Shown piece by piece: positions 49,836 to 60,662 of a stretch of 64,000 nucleotides of DNA. The notes beneath the pieces are model-generated. The model made no database searches. It saw only the letters and a list, made by a program, of their open reading frames with translations, and was not told the origin of the DNA. Position numbers and translations under genes: made by a program. Each line of letters opens with the position of its first letter. Within the stretch, counting starts at the first letter, position 1. Source of the stretch: Amyelois transitella. Lineage: Eukaryota; Arthropoda; Insecta; Lepidoptera; Pyralidae. The stretch lies in NCBI RefSeq assembly GCF_032362555.1, contig NC_083508.1, positions 3,067,001 to 3,131,000 on the forward strand, written 5' to 3'.

Positions 49836-52800
49836 TCACACCACATGACTTTGGTCCAATAAGGTGAGATTATTCATACGCGCGTCCTGGTCTCCCAATT
49901 CTATCTGCTGTTTTAGCAGTTCCAACTCCTTTATACCGGTGACTGTCACTTCATATTTGTGGGTGGCCAAAGACATATAAAAATGTATGGCGAATGCTAG
50001 GAACACGATCATGACTGGTATAAGAACTACGCACGCGGACCACGCCGCTGTGGCGCTTAAATCGTAGAACTTCACCCAGCAGAGTATAGCTATTTCTATA
50101 AGGAACAAAATAAGGCCCAGTAGGGTTGAGAAGGCCCACGCTATTTCGATGTACCAGTGCAGGCGTTCGTGTGGGGACTCGTGAACCAGCGAGATGCTGT
50201 GGAGGTTGCCCACCGCCTCGATGTTGGGCAGGATGCATGTGCTGATCATGAGAGCGAGCATGTGAACTGCGACCAGTAAGGTGGTGCAAACAGTGAAGGC
50301 GACTAACATTTCCGTGGGCACTTTGGTTTCACTCGGCTGGTTTAGCTGCACCTCTACCATGGCTACCTGCAGGCAATAGGGAGTTTGATACATACACATA
50401 CATATCGTCACGTCTATATCCCTTGCGGGGTAGACAGAGCCAACACCTTCTTGAAAAGACTGAATGGCCACATTTGGCTTAATGATAGAATCCCAAGTTT
50501 GTAAGCCTATCCCTTAGTCGCCTTCTACGACATCCATGGGAAAGGGATGGAGTGGTCCTATTCTTTTTTGTATTGGTGCCGGGAAACGCACGGCAGATTG
50601 ATTCCTTAATAAACTGACTTAGTACGATATTTACACATGTAGGTAAGAATTTAACAAGTGGTCGCTTCATATCTGACTTAATTCCACATTAGTTCGCAAA
50701 GTCGCGGGCGTCTGGAGCCCTTGGGTAGACTGGAAATGGGTCTCCAGAAATGACCCTAACACGGCTTAGTCCAACTTATTAAAAAAAACAGGTGTACCAC
50801 AAACTTACCATAGCAAAACCGGAGAGTAGTGCTGACGTCTTGCTGGAAGCCTTGAGTTTGGCGCGGCTGAGCTGCAGCTTCCTCCATGACAGGTACGCAG
50901 GCGTGTGGAGCCCTTCGGCCGACTGGATGGGGGTCTCGCCCGACATCACGCACTTGTGCTGTCAAACATATTTTTTTGTTACTACTGTACACACCTATTT
51001 AGTCATGTTTATTTTTCTTACGGAATAGACATGAAAAGCTGTGTAAGGAGATGGTATAAAAGTATTAGTCACGGTAAGTACTTGCCTATGGTTGAAAAAA
51101 AAAACATATAATATTTAAATTGAATCTTATTTTTGATAATGCGAATCTAATTACTGTGTATCAAAATAATAATTGCAAAGTATCTTACAATGCCAGCATT
51201 ACCACTTGTAAATTGGACCACAAGTAAATGTTTGAATCATGATGATTAAGCGTAAAAACATAAACTCAATGATACCTAGTGTTTGATACAAAAAAAAGCT
51301 ATATAGATGCCATGACAAACAACATACAATGAGCTCTAGCAGCATTTATTTAAGCTGAAAAAAGATTTTTAATAAAGAATACTTCTCATAAAGATCGTCG
51401 GTTCTACAATTTAGGCGTTGGCGTTCGACAAAAATCCAAACAGGAACAACAAAGGCTACCACAACCCATTACTCGCCCTATGTTAAAGCAGTTTTAAAGC
51501 AACTTTGACTCCGCCAACCATAGTATGTTCTACAGGAGATTGACAATGTTTTCTCTGGGATCTGAAGAGTGATTACTACAATTACGCTTGACTTTCGTGT
51601 TTTAATTGTGGATCCCCATTAAACATTGTGGATATTGAATCCGCACGCGCAAATTAAATTTAGGGCGTGAGAATTTTGAACGAGGGCAGCAATTTTAAAC
51701 CCAGGCCCACATCCGCCAATGAACGTGTAGAGATGTGTTATCGTCAAGATTAGATTCAGATGTTACAAAACTATCGATTAATTTAATTTTGAATTAAATA
51801 TTTACAATGGGTAACCAGGAGAGAGGCGTGATTTTATGTATGTTAATAAACTTCTGTAAATATATTATTCAATTCAGGAAAACCTCTATTAACTTTGAAA
51901 AGTACCAGTACCTACTAGAAATAATTTCGAAATGGATTTTTGAGTGGACATTAAGAAAGGGTCTGCTAGAAGTTCATATAGATACAATTCATAATGAATT
52001 TATAAATTAAATCATAAGCATCCAAGCAGGAGTCAAATAAGAAGCAAGCTGATCTTCAGTAAAAAAAATATTAAAATACTAACCACTGCCAGTTATTTGA
52101 TGAAACCGAACATGACTAAGCAATAACTAGACAAATAGTGAAGTTCACTTATGTATATATTACATGAAGGGTTTCCTTATACTATAATTTTCGTAAGCAA
52201 TGAAAAAACCTAATGTTACTCTAGTTAACATAGCCTCTTCCCGCAAGTCAACAAAGCTAATCCAATTTTTTACATACATATAGTCACTTCCTTCTATCAC
52301 TTGTGGGGTAGAAGGAGCCAACAGCCTTGAAAAGACTTAAAGGCCATATTCAGCTGCATGGTTTATGATGGAATTGAGATTCAAATAGTGACAGGTGGAC
52401 TCGCCTACAAGAGGAATCATGGAAAAGATATGGAGTGATTCTATTCCAAAGTGCCAGAAACCACACGGCACAGCAGCTATAATTTTTTACATAACATACA
52501 TATTTCACTTAAGATGTTATGTACACCATAAACATGAAAGCAAATATCACCTTCCCATAATGAACTACTAAATGAAACAGCATGATTCATCCCATACCCT
52601 TTTCAATAAACATGTACAACTCACTGTATTTGCTACAAAATATTGTAGTCTCTCGCGTCAGCCTATTTCAAAGCCAAATGCTACACGTTACACCTGTTGT
52701 AAATCATATCAGAAACATGTAAAAATATTAATGTATGCAAACGGTCATTATATTTTCAACCGAATTACACGTACCATGGTGGACACATGACTCCTGTGAC

Positions 52801-53872
52801 CAAGGTTGGTCATAATGTCATGAGAAATGGTATGTTCACTTAAATTCCTGCTTGCATCCATTAAAAATCATGCAACACAAAAGTTTAAATGTAAATATAT
52901 TCATATGAAACAATTAAAGTACATTGATGAAAATGTTCCAATTTCTTGTTGATGTATTGTGTAAATATTTACAATGCAATGACATTATTTAGTAAAATAA
53001 GTAATATGATTGTGACTAATGAGGATAATTTAAAATGCACAAAATTATTTTGAGTGCAACCTCTTCTATTCTGCCCTGAATATTAACTATGTATAGTTCT
53101 GTCAACGGTTCTATAGTGCAGGCTGTGCATAATTTGTTTATTTATTAAATACTTTCAGAAATTCTGAAACTTGAATCAGAACCATAACCACCCTGGATCG
53201 TGCAGAGCCCAAAGGTAGCCATCACACTAGTGCTACTCATTTTGCAATAAGGTTTAAAATCATTTAAGAGGGTAGATACCTATAGTGAAATTCTGTTTAT
53301 CTATTAGTGAAGTTAGTGTAGATATCACAAGTAATAACAAAAGGTCAGATAAAACAAAATCACAATTAACATAGTGTGCTAATTAATAATGCTTTTCTAG
53401 TTTGTTATAGATATAGAAAACCTAATACTGGCAATTTAGAACAATAGAACAAAAATTAAAAATATTTAATATGTATGTAACTGTTTATCAAACAATAAAA
53501 ATATAAACATTCCTTACATATCCTGTTTAAAGAGGCACAAGAAATTTGCAATATTTAATTTGAAATATATATATAGCTATTATTTCAAAATATATTCTGT
53601 CCCATTTACTTTACACACTCTTTTGATCGAGCATATTGTCTATTGATGCGTCTTTTGACTACGATAATGTGCTACTAATTAAAAGGCGCTCTATGACATG
53701 ATAACACTAGTACATCGAGTACTTTATGTGACAATAATAGCTAACTTTAGTGATTCAAACATACAAGTATTACCTTGCTCAGTTTTGGGCACCAACTATT
53801 GGATGGATCGTAACGACTGCCTTGTTGCAAACGGTAATTATTTCCAACCGTGCTGGCAGACCAAACCGACAT
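49836..53872 (-). CDS. Orai: Orai, store-operated calcium channel pore subunit
   Basis: Plasma-membrane pore of the CRAC channel, opened by STIM when ER calcium is depleted. Exons (minus): 53872-53774, 50958-50809 and 50366-49836, all phase 0, giving 259 aa. Exon 1 begins [22 protein letters not shown] also starts Drosophila Orai, which supports this start. Exon 2 ends with [18 protein letters not shown] and [10 protein letters not shown] (pore-lining basic stretch and TM1). Exon 3 gives VAMVEVQL with the selectivity-filter Glu, then TM2 ([20 protein letters not shown]), [17 protein letters not shown]3, TM4 and the C-terminal coiled coil ([16 protein letters not shown]) that binds STIM. The N-terminal region is much shorter than in the fly long isoform. 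Intron 2 has a family B copy next to the last exon. Neighbours: convergent with MORN3, divergent from ERK. Confidence 0.96.
50395..50600 (-). repeat. Family B repeat copy with internal deletion
   Basis: 'atcccttgcggggtagacag' to 'gtattggtgccgggaaacgc'; the 'gattcaaatagtgacagg' middle is missing. It ends only about 30 bp from the acceptor of the last Orai exon. Confidence 0.88.
50959..53773. other. Orai intron 1
   Basis: No gene. It holds a LINE 3' tip ('aggcgtgattttatgtatgt') at about 51803-51845 and a family B copy at 52275. The remainder is AT-rich and unremarkable. Confidence 0.45.
52275..52482 (-). repeat. Family B repeat copy
   Basis: Reverse copy including 'gagattcaaatagtgacagg' and the head 'gccagaaaccacacggc'. 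Confidence 0.85.
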
Positions 53873-54735
53873 ACCTAAACAAATTATATGATAGTCCTTG
53901 TCGCGGATTTCTGCGGTTCGTCCCGTACGAGGTCAGATATGAATCGGCTTACAACTACACTCCATGAAAACGTTGGTAATTTGTTTACAGTAGATAAAAT
54001 GGTAACATGATGACCATTTAAAGGACCGTTATAACAATTACGGAATATATCTCAAATTTAGATTTAAAAATGAAGATTACGGTAAGCAAGCTTTTTTATT
54101 TTTTAGTGTTGATTTTTTTCAATAAACGTCAAAGTCATAATCGTCATTCAACACAACAATGTCAACAATACCAACCTTAAACAAGAAATTAAAAAATCAA
54201 AGTGTCTATGATGCTATGAAGATGGTTGATGAAAAAAAATGATGTGAGTTATAGAATCTTGTAATTTTTTCTCGGCACATTTGCTTCAAGACAAACATGC
54301 AACATGGGCAAAAGCTGATTCTAGTTATTTTTTACTATTGTAAAAGAGAAGATACGTGAAATTTTATAAAGGTACCTAACTAACATAGTAAATTAATCCG
54401 AATCAAATCTTAACCAAATCCGAACACATTGTGCACAAAGGATAGATAACCGGCGGCTTGCTCACTCATTTTTGTAACGGTACTGCGTGCGGGAGTGTCC
54501 AACTGTTGTCGGGCAAGTACTGAGGGAATGAGGATGATGATAAGCGAGTGACAAGTGGACGATTTATACGCATAGTGGATAATGTAGGTCGGATTAAATT
54601 AGTTTGTTTTGGTTAATTGTAACATATTTCTTGTGAATTGGGGACTCGGAAGTCCAGTGTCTTCTGTGAGAATTCGTATTGGATTTGGATTTGTGTGCCT
54701 GTAAACAATCTTCTGTGGAAGTTCCAAGCAACGCG
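53873..54735. promoter_or_regulatory. Divergent Orai / ERK promoter region
   Basis: 863 bp between the start codons of Orai and ERK. Neither promoter shows a TATA box I trust. A shared promoter is an inference from head-to-head spacing. Confidence 0.5.
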
Positions 54736-54863
54736 ATGGCTGAGGCTGCTGGTGCCGCGAGCACCAACCCCAATGCGGAGATCGTCCGTGGTCAGGTGTT
54801 CGAAGTAGGCCCAAGATATACAAACCTACAGTACATTGGAGAGGGAGCGTATGGCATGGTTGT
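54736..54863 (+). CDS. rl: ERK-type MAP kinase, first coding exon
   Basis: The ATG at 54736 opens [20 protein letters not shown], followed by [20 protein letters not shown] and MV. This is the start of an ERK1/2-type kinase (Drosophila rolled): the GEGAYGMV glycine-rich loop binds ATP. The exon ends two bases into a valine codon at the donor GTTGT|GTAAGT. ERK acts downstream of Ras-Raf-MEK in growth-factor signalling. I find no further ERK exon up to base 64000, so intron 1 exceeds 9 kb and the rest lies to the right. The frame is open upstream without an ATG, so this Met is the likely start. Confidence 0.95.
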
Positions 54864-55592
54864 GTAAGTATTTAGCTATATAAACAAAGCTTGTGATGAT
54901 GTTTTGTATTTATCCATTCATAGAAGAAGATCATTAGAATTAAAGTTTTCGTTAATTCCAACTTTCCAATTATTTCTTTACTTAATTAAAATGGATATTA
55001 TGTAAAAAATAATAAAACTGAACTAATTTCAATATCACTGGGTATGAGCAAAATAATTACCTATTTAACTTTATATAATATTATTTTCCTGCTATAATGT
55101 TGTAAGAGGTAGGTACTAAGCCACTCATTCGTAACTTAATGATAAAATTGTATTGGAAAGATACTATGTTAGGTTAGATGTGAAAATGTATTACCTACCA
55201 AATGTATCAACAACCACAACATCATAATTTTGCATTAACAAAAACATTAATTAATTTCTGTTATAGCTCATTCTTGTAGTTAGACGGCATAATTATAAAC
55301 TGCAATACTTGAAGAAATGTAAGAAATTATCAACATACACCATTTGAAGTTAGAAAGTTTTGGTTACAAAATAACACTGCTTGACATTTTACAACATAAA
55401 AAGTAAAAGTTATTGCAAATTTAAAACTGCAAAATAAAAGTGAACTTATCCTAAGGGATATTTTTTATTTATCTGGCATTCTAAAGTGATTGCTCAGGGA
55501 ACGGTTACTTAATCAAATTTATATTAGAGTTAAGGTCAAATGGTCCTATTATGCCAGCAGTTCACTATTCATAAAGTACTTCCATTTTTACA

Positions 55593-55820
55593 ACATACAT
55601 ATAATCACGACTATATCCCTTGTGGGGTAGACAGAGCCAATGTTCAGCAGCAGCTTAATGATAAAATTGAGATTCATAAAGTGACAGGTTTCTAGCCCTC
55701 AATAGCTAAAAGAAATACCCAAGTTTGTAAGACTATCCCTTAATCACTATTTAGGAAATCCATGTGAAAGAGATAGGGTGGTCCTATTCTGTTTTCTATT
55801 GGTGCTGGAAACCACATGAC
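55593..55820 (-). repeat. Family B repeat copy
   Basis: 'tatcccttgtggggtagaca' to 'tattggtgctggaaaccaca' with several small deletions. Confidence 0.85.
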
Positions 55821-56394
55821 ATATTTTTACAAATATAGTTTTTTATTGATAAATTAGGTATTTATAAACAATAATGTTTAAAGTATATATAAAAATTGTA
55901 TCCTACATTTCTTTACCTCATCTTGCAGTATCCCAATGGCACCAGGTATAAAGAGAGTTGTGAACCACATTCTGATTTCTAGTATACCAGAATGGTCTTT
56001 CACCACTAAGTATTACGGACAAATCAGTTTTGTTGTGACATGACATGACAAGACTATACTCTTCGAGAGGATATTTAGCATTTGGTTTTGATCATGACAT
56101 AAATATTTTTTACTAAACATGAATTTGTATAAAAACATAATAACTACAGTTACTTAAAAAGTTATAAGTAAAATTAAAACTATAAATTAAACTAAAATAA
56201 ACCTTAATAAAACTGAATAAAGTAATCAATATTAATAATTCTAACTAAATGTAAACCTACAAATACAACTAAATATAAAACGAACACTTATTTACATAAA
56301 GGCAAGTCCCGGCAGATCCAAGTGCCAAGGAAAAGTGCCCAGAGGGCTGGTAACACTGTCATTTTTTACTTACAAACAAGTATTAAGATAAAGA

Positions 56395-56580
56395 GCAACA
56401 CGTGAGTGTCATTGGTCAAACAGTTAAGGTGCTTGAATATAATAGGCTGAGGCTCAGGTTCAAATCCTTTGGTTAAGTATCAGTCTGTCAGAGTTATATG
56501 CGTAACTCTTTACAATGAGAGAAAACATTGTGAGGAAATCTGCACATCGAGGTAACTGGATGTAGGTATAACTATTAATA
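56395..56580 (+). mobile_element. tRNA-derived SINE of a second family
   Basis: B box GGTTCAAATCC in 'gaggctcaggttcaaatcct', and a body with 'gagagaaaacattgtgagga' and 'aatctgcacatcgaggtaac', which I know as a common lepidopteran SINE body. Diverged, no clear tail. Confidence 0.65.
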
Positions 56581-56602
56581 TAAGTTAGCTTATAATGCCA
56601 GC

Positions 56603-56648
56603 CAGTTTCGCTTTTTATTATTTGTTATTATAATAAAAAGCGAAACTG
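56603..56648. repeat. Perfect 18-bp stem hairpin
   Basis: CAGTTTCGCTTTTTATTA, 10-nt loop, then the exact reverse complement. Confidence 0.85.
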
Positions 56649-57104
56649 TATTAATTCTCATGATTATATTATATTAATCCTCATGATTGAGGGTCGTGAC
56701 CACCATAAATTTGAGACAGCGCGGTCTTGTACCTGCTCCATAATTGTGAGTTCTGAAAAAAATTAAATTCGATTTACGTGTAAAATCTTATTAATGTACC
56801 CGGTACAGTACCTACAGGTACCTACTTTAAGCAACCATCAGAGATGTATTACTATGTACAATTTCCACGAGATCAGGATACTAGGAAAAAACTATAAGTA
56901 CCTACCTTTATTTTTTACAAAGTAACTAGTTATTGTGTTTGCGGAAGGCTCAAGGTTACCACGTCGTAACTTAGTAAGGTAATCCTCTCTGAGGCAAGCC
57001 ATCGGCATTATTTCCTTTATAGGTAGATTTAAATGCAATTAAGGCTTGATTCCAGGGTATGCAAATTTGTATGAGCTTAGTTCATTATCTGAATACATAG
57101 AGAA

Positions 57105-57250
57105 ATAAAATTACTTCTTTCCCAGGGAGTTAGGCAGAGACTTCATCCACTTGCCACGATCCCTGCATATTTCTTTCGCTTCAACCACGTTCATGATTCA
57201 TTCTCTTTTATGCCATCTCGTCGGTTGTGGATACTCTTGACCTGACCTGA
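57105..57250 (-). mobile_element. LINE 3' fragment
   Basis: Reverse match to the last coding part of the LINE at 58853 ('gcagagacttcatccacttg', 'ccacgatccctgcatatttc') with small deletions. Confidence 0.85.
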
Positions 57251-57922
57251 AAGGAAAAATACTTCTATTACACGCATTTGTCAGGTGGTAACCATAGAAA
57301 TCAGAATAATGCAAGATAGTAGAAATGCCATACGGTACTTGAAATTGAAACTATAAAAATGATATGTCATTGTCTTACAACGTCTTGTGGCATTATGTCC
57401 ACCTGCTGTACATTTTACGTGCATAAAATTTAAATAAATGAAACGAATGAGCGAAATAGACGCTTTCCAACGCACGCAATTTTCAAGCATGTTGAAAAAT
57501 GGTCAATAAGGTGTAAATTGGTGTAAAAGTTATAATAGGCTATTTGACTGTATTAAAAATATACATTTCTTTTATGTCATCAGTCTTAATATTATTTTTT
57601 TGGAGCGATTTGTAATAACGCGAGATAAAAATATTGCATTATTTAAACAAAATCCGTCTCAGAAAATTAGGTTTTTATATGCAGCTGTCACGTGACTAAA
57701 AACGAACGTGATTGGCTATTTCTATTATGACGTCAATTATCCATAAACAGACTGTGGATCGTACCGTTCCTTAGTGTTCGCTATTATTTTTCAAGATTTT
57801 ATAAGTGTTTGATCGCTCAGGATTACTCAGATAACATAGGTATTTAATAATGGAAACCAATTCCGCGAAAGCTGACAGTCGAAACCTACAAAAAGTGGAC
57901 GCAATACTTAATGGTTGGAAGA

Positions 57923-57963
57923 AGAAATCTGGATTGTCTTTGAAGAAGACAATCCAGATTTCT
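57923..57963. repeat. Perfect 18-bp stem hairpin in a possible exon
   Basis: AGAAATCTGGATTGTCTT, loop TGAAG, AAGACAATCCAGATTTCT. One plus frame after the loop reads EEDNPDFYAAELRNVKTSM up to a donor, so the palindrome may have been created by inverted copying inside a coding exon and broken its frame. Confidence 0.85.
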
Positions 57964-58024
57964 ATGCTGCCGAACTGAGGAATGTGAAAACATCAATGTA
58001 AGTATATCTTGGTAACCACTGATC

Positions 58025-58153
58025 TTAGATCATGATCTGAAACCACTTCTTGCGAATATTCAAATCCATCGGCATAGAAAAAAACAGTTTCGTAGGAGAT
58101 TTTATTGTTGTATTAGTGCATTGACGCACTGTACAACATTTATAGGAACTCAT
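58025..58153 (-). pseudogene. THAP-domain N-terminal fragment
   Basis: A 42-aa frame starting MSSYKCCTVRQCTN and continuing SPTKLFFSMPMDLNIRKKWF. It matches the first half of a THAP zinc finger (first Cys pair and the basic, aromatic PxD..RKKW part). The second half (C..H, AVPTIF) is missing. THAP domains occur in P-element transposases and domesticated proteins; here the inverted ends favour a transposon remnant. Confidence 0.7.
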
Positions 58154-58852
58154 TTTAATAATTTTCACACATATGACGTGGCACAAGTTAAATAAAACAA
58201 GAGACAATCAAAACTTTTCGAAACACCAACAAGCTTTGTATGATATTTACACGAAATTTACGTCACTGCATGCCATGGCCGCCATATTGCTAAAAGTCGC
58301 GTTTTGGCGGCATATTTGAATATTTCATTTTCTTTTTCGATTTTTTAATAAAATAGCTGTAATAAAGGCAGAAAAGTATTTTTGTAGGGCTCCTTATAAA
58401 CAAATAAATACCCTAAGATAGTTTTTAGAACTTTGTCAAATAGCCTATTACTACTGGTGCTAAACATTCACAAATAGTACTTTTAAAGTGTTATTAATGT
58501 AGAATATATCATTCCGAATTCTATGTAGTTACTTAAATAGGGAAGAACTTGAGAAGGTTAAGAAAAGACACGGGAACAAAACAATAGTTTTATGAATTTA
58601 TGAAAAGGTCGAACAAAATGTAGCAACTATTAGAAATTTTAAGTTTAAAATAAAAACTACGTAATCGATTATCAGTTGTGTAAATTGTAGGAAAACATGT
58701 TTTGTAAACGAAACTCGTCCGATACCAACTAACGACCGATTTAGCCATTGATTTTGATTTTATACGTTTTGTTACTTGCCTAACTTTTTAGACCACAACA
58801 CGTGTGTATATGTTACTGTCCTTTCACCCTATCTATGAAAAAAACGTTTTTT

Positions 58853-59397
58853 TTTCAGATATAATATTAAAACTGGCTGTGCACAGGGGCGTGTTGGTCC
58901 CGACATTAATGTATGGGAGTGAAAGTTGGGTATGGCAAAAGAAGCATGAAAGCAGAATAAATGCAGTGGAAATGAGAGCGTTAAGGAGTATGATGGGTGT
59001 GAAATTGAGTGACAGGATAAGGAACAGCGTGATAAGGGAATGTTGTGATGTGAAAGAAGATGTAGTTACAGGAATAGAAAAGGGTATGTTAAGATGGTTC
59101 GGTCATGTGGAGAGGATGAATGAAAGCAGGTTGACTAAGAAGATATACAAGGAGAGTGTGGAGGGAAAGGTCGGAGTGGGAAGACCTAGACGAACGTATC
59201 TTGATCAAATTAAGGACGTCCTGGTAAAGGGTCAGGTCAAAAGTACCCGAAACCGCCGAGCTTGTATGAAGAGAGTTATGAATGTGGACGAAGCGAAAGA
59301 AGTATGCAGAGATCGTGGCAAGTGGAAAGAGGTAGTCTCTGCCTACCCCTCCGGGAAAGAGGCGTGATTTTATGTATGTATGTATGTATGTATGTAT
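58853..59397 (+). mobile_element. 5'-truncated LINE with 3' ATGT tail
   Basis: An open frame to 59367 carries the C-terminal part of a non-LTR reverse transcriptase protein: VPTLMYGSESWVWQKKHESR, RALRSMMGVKLSDRIRN, GMLRWFGHVERMNESRLTKK and GRPRRTYLDQIKDVL. The frame is uninterrupted. The 3' end runs 'ctacccctccgggaaagagg' to GTGATTTT then ATGT repeats. Upstream reverse transcriptase domains are absent (5' truncation). Fragments of the same 3' end occur at 26068, 40200, 41703, 51803 and 57105. The type is RTE/Proto2-like by the box order; uncertain. Confidence 0.85.
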
Positions 59398-59417
59398 AAT
59401 ATTAAAAATCCTATTAT

Positions 59418-59513
59418 ATCTGAATCTCAATTCCATCATTAAGCAACCGAACTAAACGTGGCCTTGTTTTCGAGACTGTTAACTCTGTCTGCCCCGTAAG
59501 TAAGGAAAGCGTG
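59418..59513 (+). repeat. Family B repeat, 3' part
   Basis: 'tctgaatctcaattccatca' to 'ctctgtctgccccgtaagta' then GTGATTTATT. Confidence 0.75.
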
Positions 59514-60574
59514 ATTTATTATATTATTTTCTCCATGGCTACTTGAAAACTGTAAATGCTACAGAAACTTAACTTTAGGGATGCCTGGAGACACCAACAT
59601 AATTCCTATTCCTACTTTCTGAGTTATTACGAGTAAATTAGTATATTTAAGTTAGTTAGAATAATTTGTTACTCCAGGACACTTATTCACGAGTTAATAT
59701 GACATAAGTGTTATTTTCCCGTTCTCTCAATTTTTGAGACAATAGGAAGTGTAAAAGAGGCAGATAATAAGACAGCCTTGTCAACGCTACGAATTAGGGA
59801 GTGGACATTGAATTGTAAACAATATGCTTAAACCCAGTATGATTAAAAGCCCAACCGTCTGTGTCATTTATGTCTGTCACGTTACACAAACTGAAAAACT
59901 CATTTCACACAATTGGTAACGAAAAGGCGTCCATGGGGTTAACCGGGGCGTACCACACTGGTTCGAAAATCGTATATGGTGGACTTAGGGATCAAAGTGC
60001 AGCTATCACGCTGATTTTTTTTTTACATACTCCTTTTAACAATAGCTTTGACTTTTGTTAATAAGGTTTTTGCTAAAAAGTGCATTTTCATATTTAAAAA
60101 AAATACTGTTTATTTTTTTGTATGGAGAAAAAGTAATAATCATAAAAATCTTTGAAATGGTAATACTGTTAGGCAGGGCCTAGTAGGCGTTATAGTCCGC
60201 ACAATTCTCAACATTTTATACCTTGAAGTCATATTCATATGTCTGCCGCTTTGGCGTCCACAGCGCTTGGAAATTTTCCTTATTAAATATATAGGCATCA
60301 TAAACTAAATTACCGTACCCATACTACGTGACCCGTTCAGAGGCGGATGGGGAGTCTTTTAAAATACCCGTACTTGATCATACGAAGGCTGGGGGGGAGG
60401 TCAGGATTACGATGAAATTTTTGATTGAGATGAAATTTCATACTATTAATGATGAAACGATTATCTTTTTAAAGCAAGACCTTTGCGACAAGCACACAAA
60501 ATTTATACCGTGCGAGAATTTTATACATTAGATATTGACTATGTTGCCCAAGAAATATGAAGATATAGATGGTA
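59514..60574. other. Region downstream of the RAG1-like ORF, possible element end
   Basis: No gene. At 59954 CACACTGGTTCGAAAATCG resembles the CAC-type heptamer start of Transib ends, preceded by CGTAC, a possible 5-bp target site. No matching right end is in the window, so this is only a candidate. Confidence 0.3.
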
Positions 60575-60643
60575 GCCCTGAAAAGAGCTTTTGTAGAGCT
60601 CTGAAAAGAGCTGTTGTAAAGCTCTGAAAAGAGCTGTGATATT
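60575..60643. repeat. Three 23-bp tandem units
   Basis: Units begin GCYCTGAAAAGAGCT and are followed by a variable 8 bp. They lie just after the stop codon of the RAG1-like ORF. Confidence 0.85.
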
Positions 60644-60662
60644 GTGCACACTAAAGAGATGA

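Larger units (their letters stand above)
54864..57104. other. ERK intron 1, first part
   Basis: No exon found. It contains a family B copy, a SINE, a hairpin at 56603 and otherwise AT-rich sequence. Confidence 0.5.
57530..58452. mobile_element. Inverted-end element carrying a THAP fragment
   Basis: The ends share the inverted repeat AATAGGCTATTTGAC (about 57533 and 58449). Inside are a 42-aa THAP-domain N terminus (minus strand) and, on the plus strand, a possible exon opening METNSAKADSRNLQKVDAIL at 57850 and ending at a strong donor (TCAAT|GTAAGTA, 57998). THAP plus inverted ends suggests a P-element-like or other THAP-type DNA transposon. Left flank GGTGTAAA and right GGTGCTAAA are only loosely alike, so target duplication is not proven. 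Confidence 0.55.

Noticed and set aside
49951-50289. 112-aa minus-strand frame
   Set aside because: Alternative frame inside the last Orai exon.
54679-54735. Upstream extension of the ERK frame
   Set aside because: It opens with TTG, not ATG; the ATG at 54736 gives the expected ERK N terminus.
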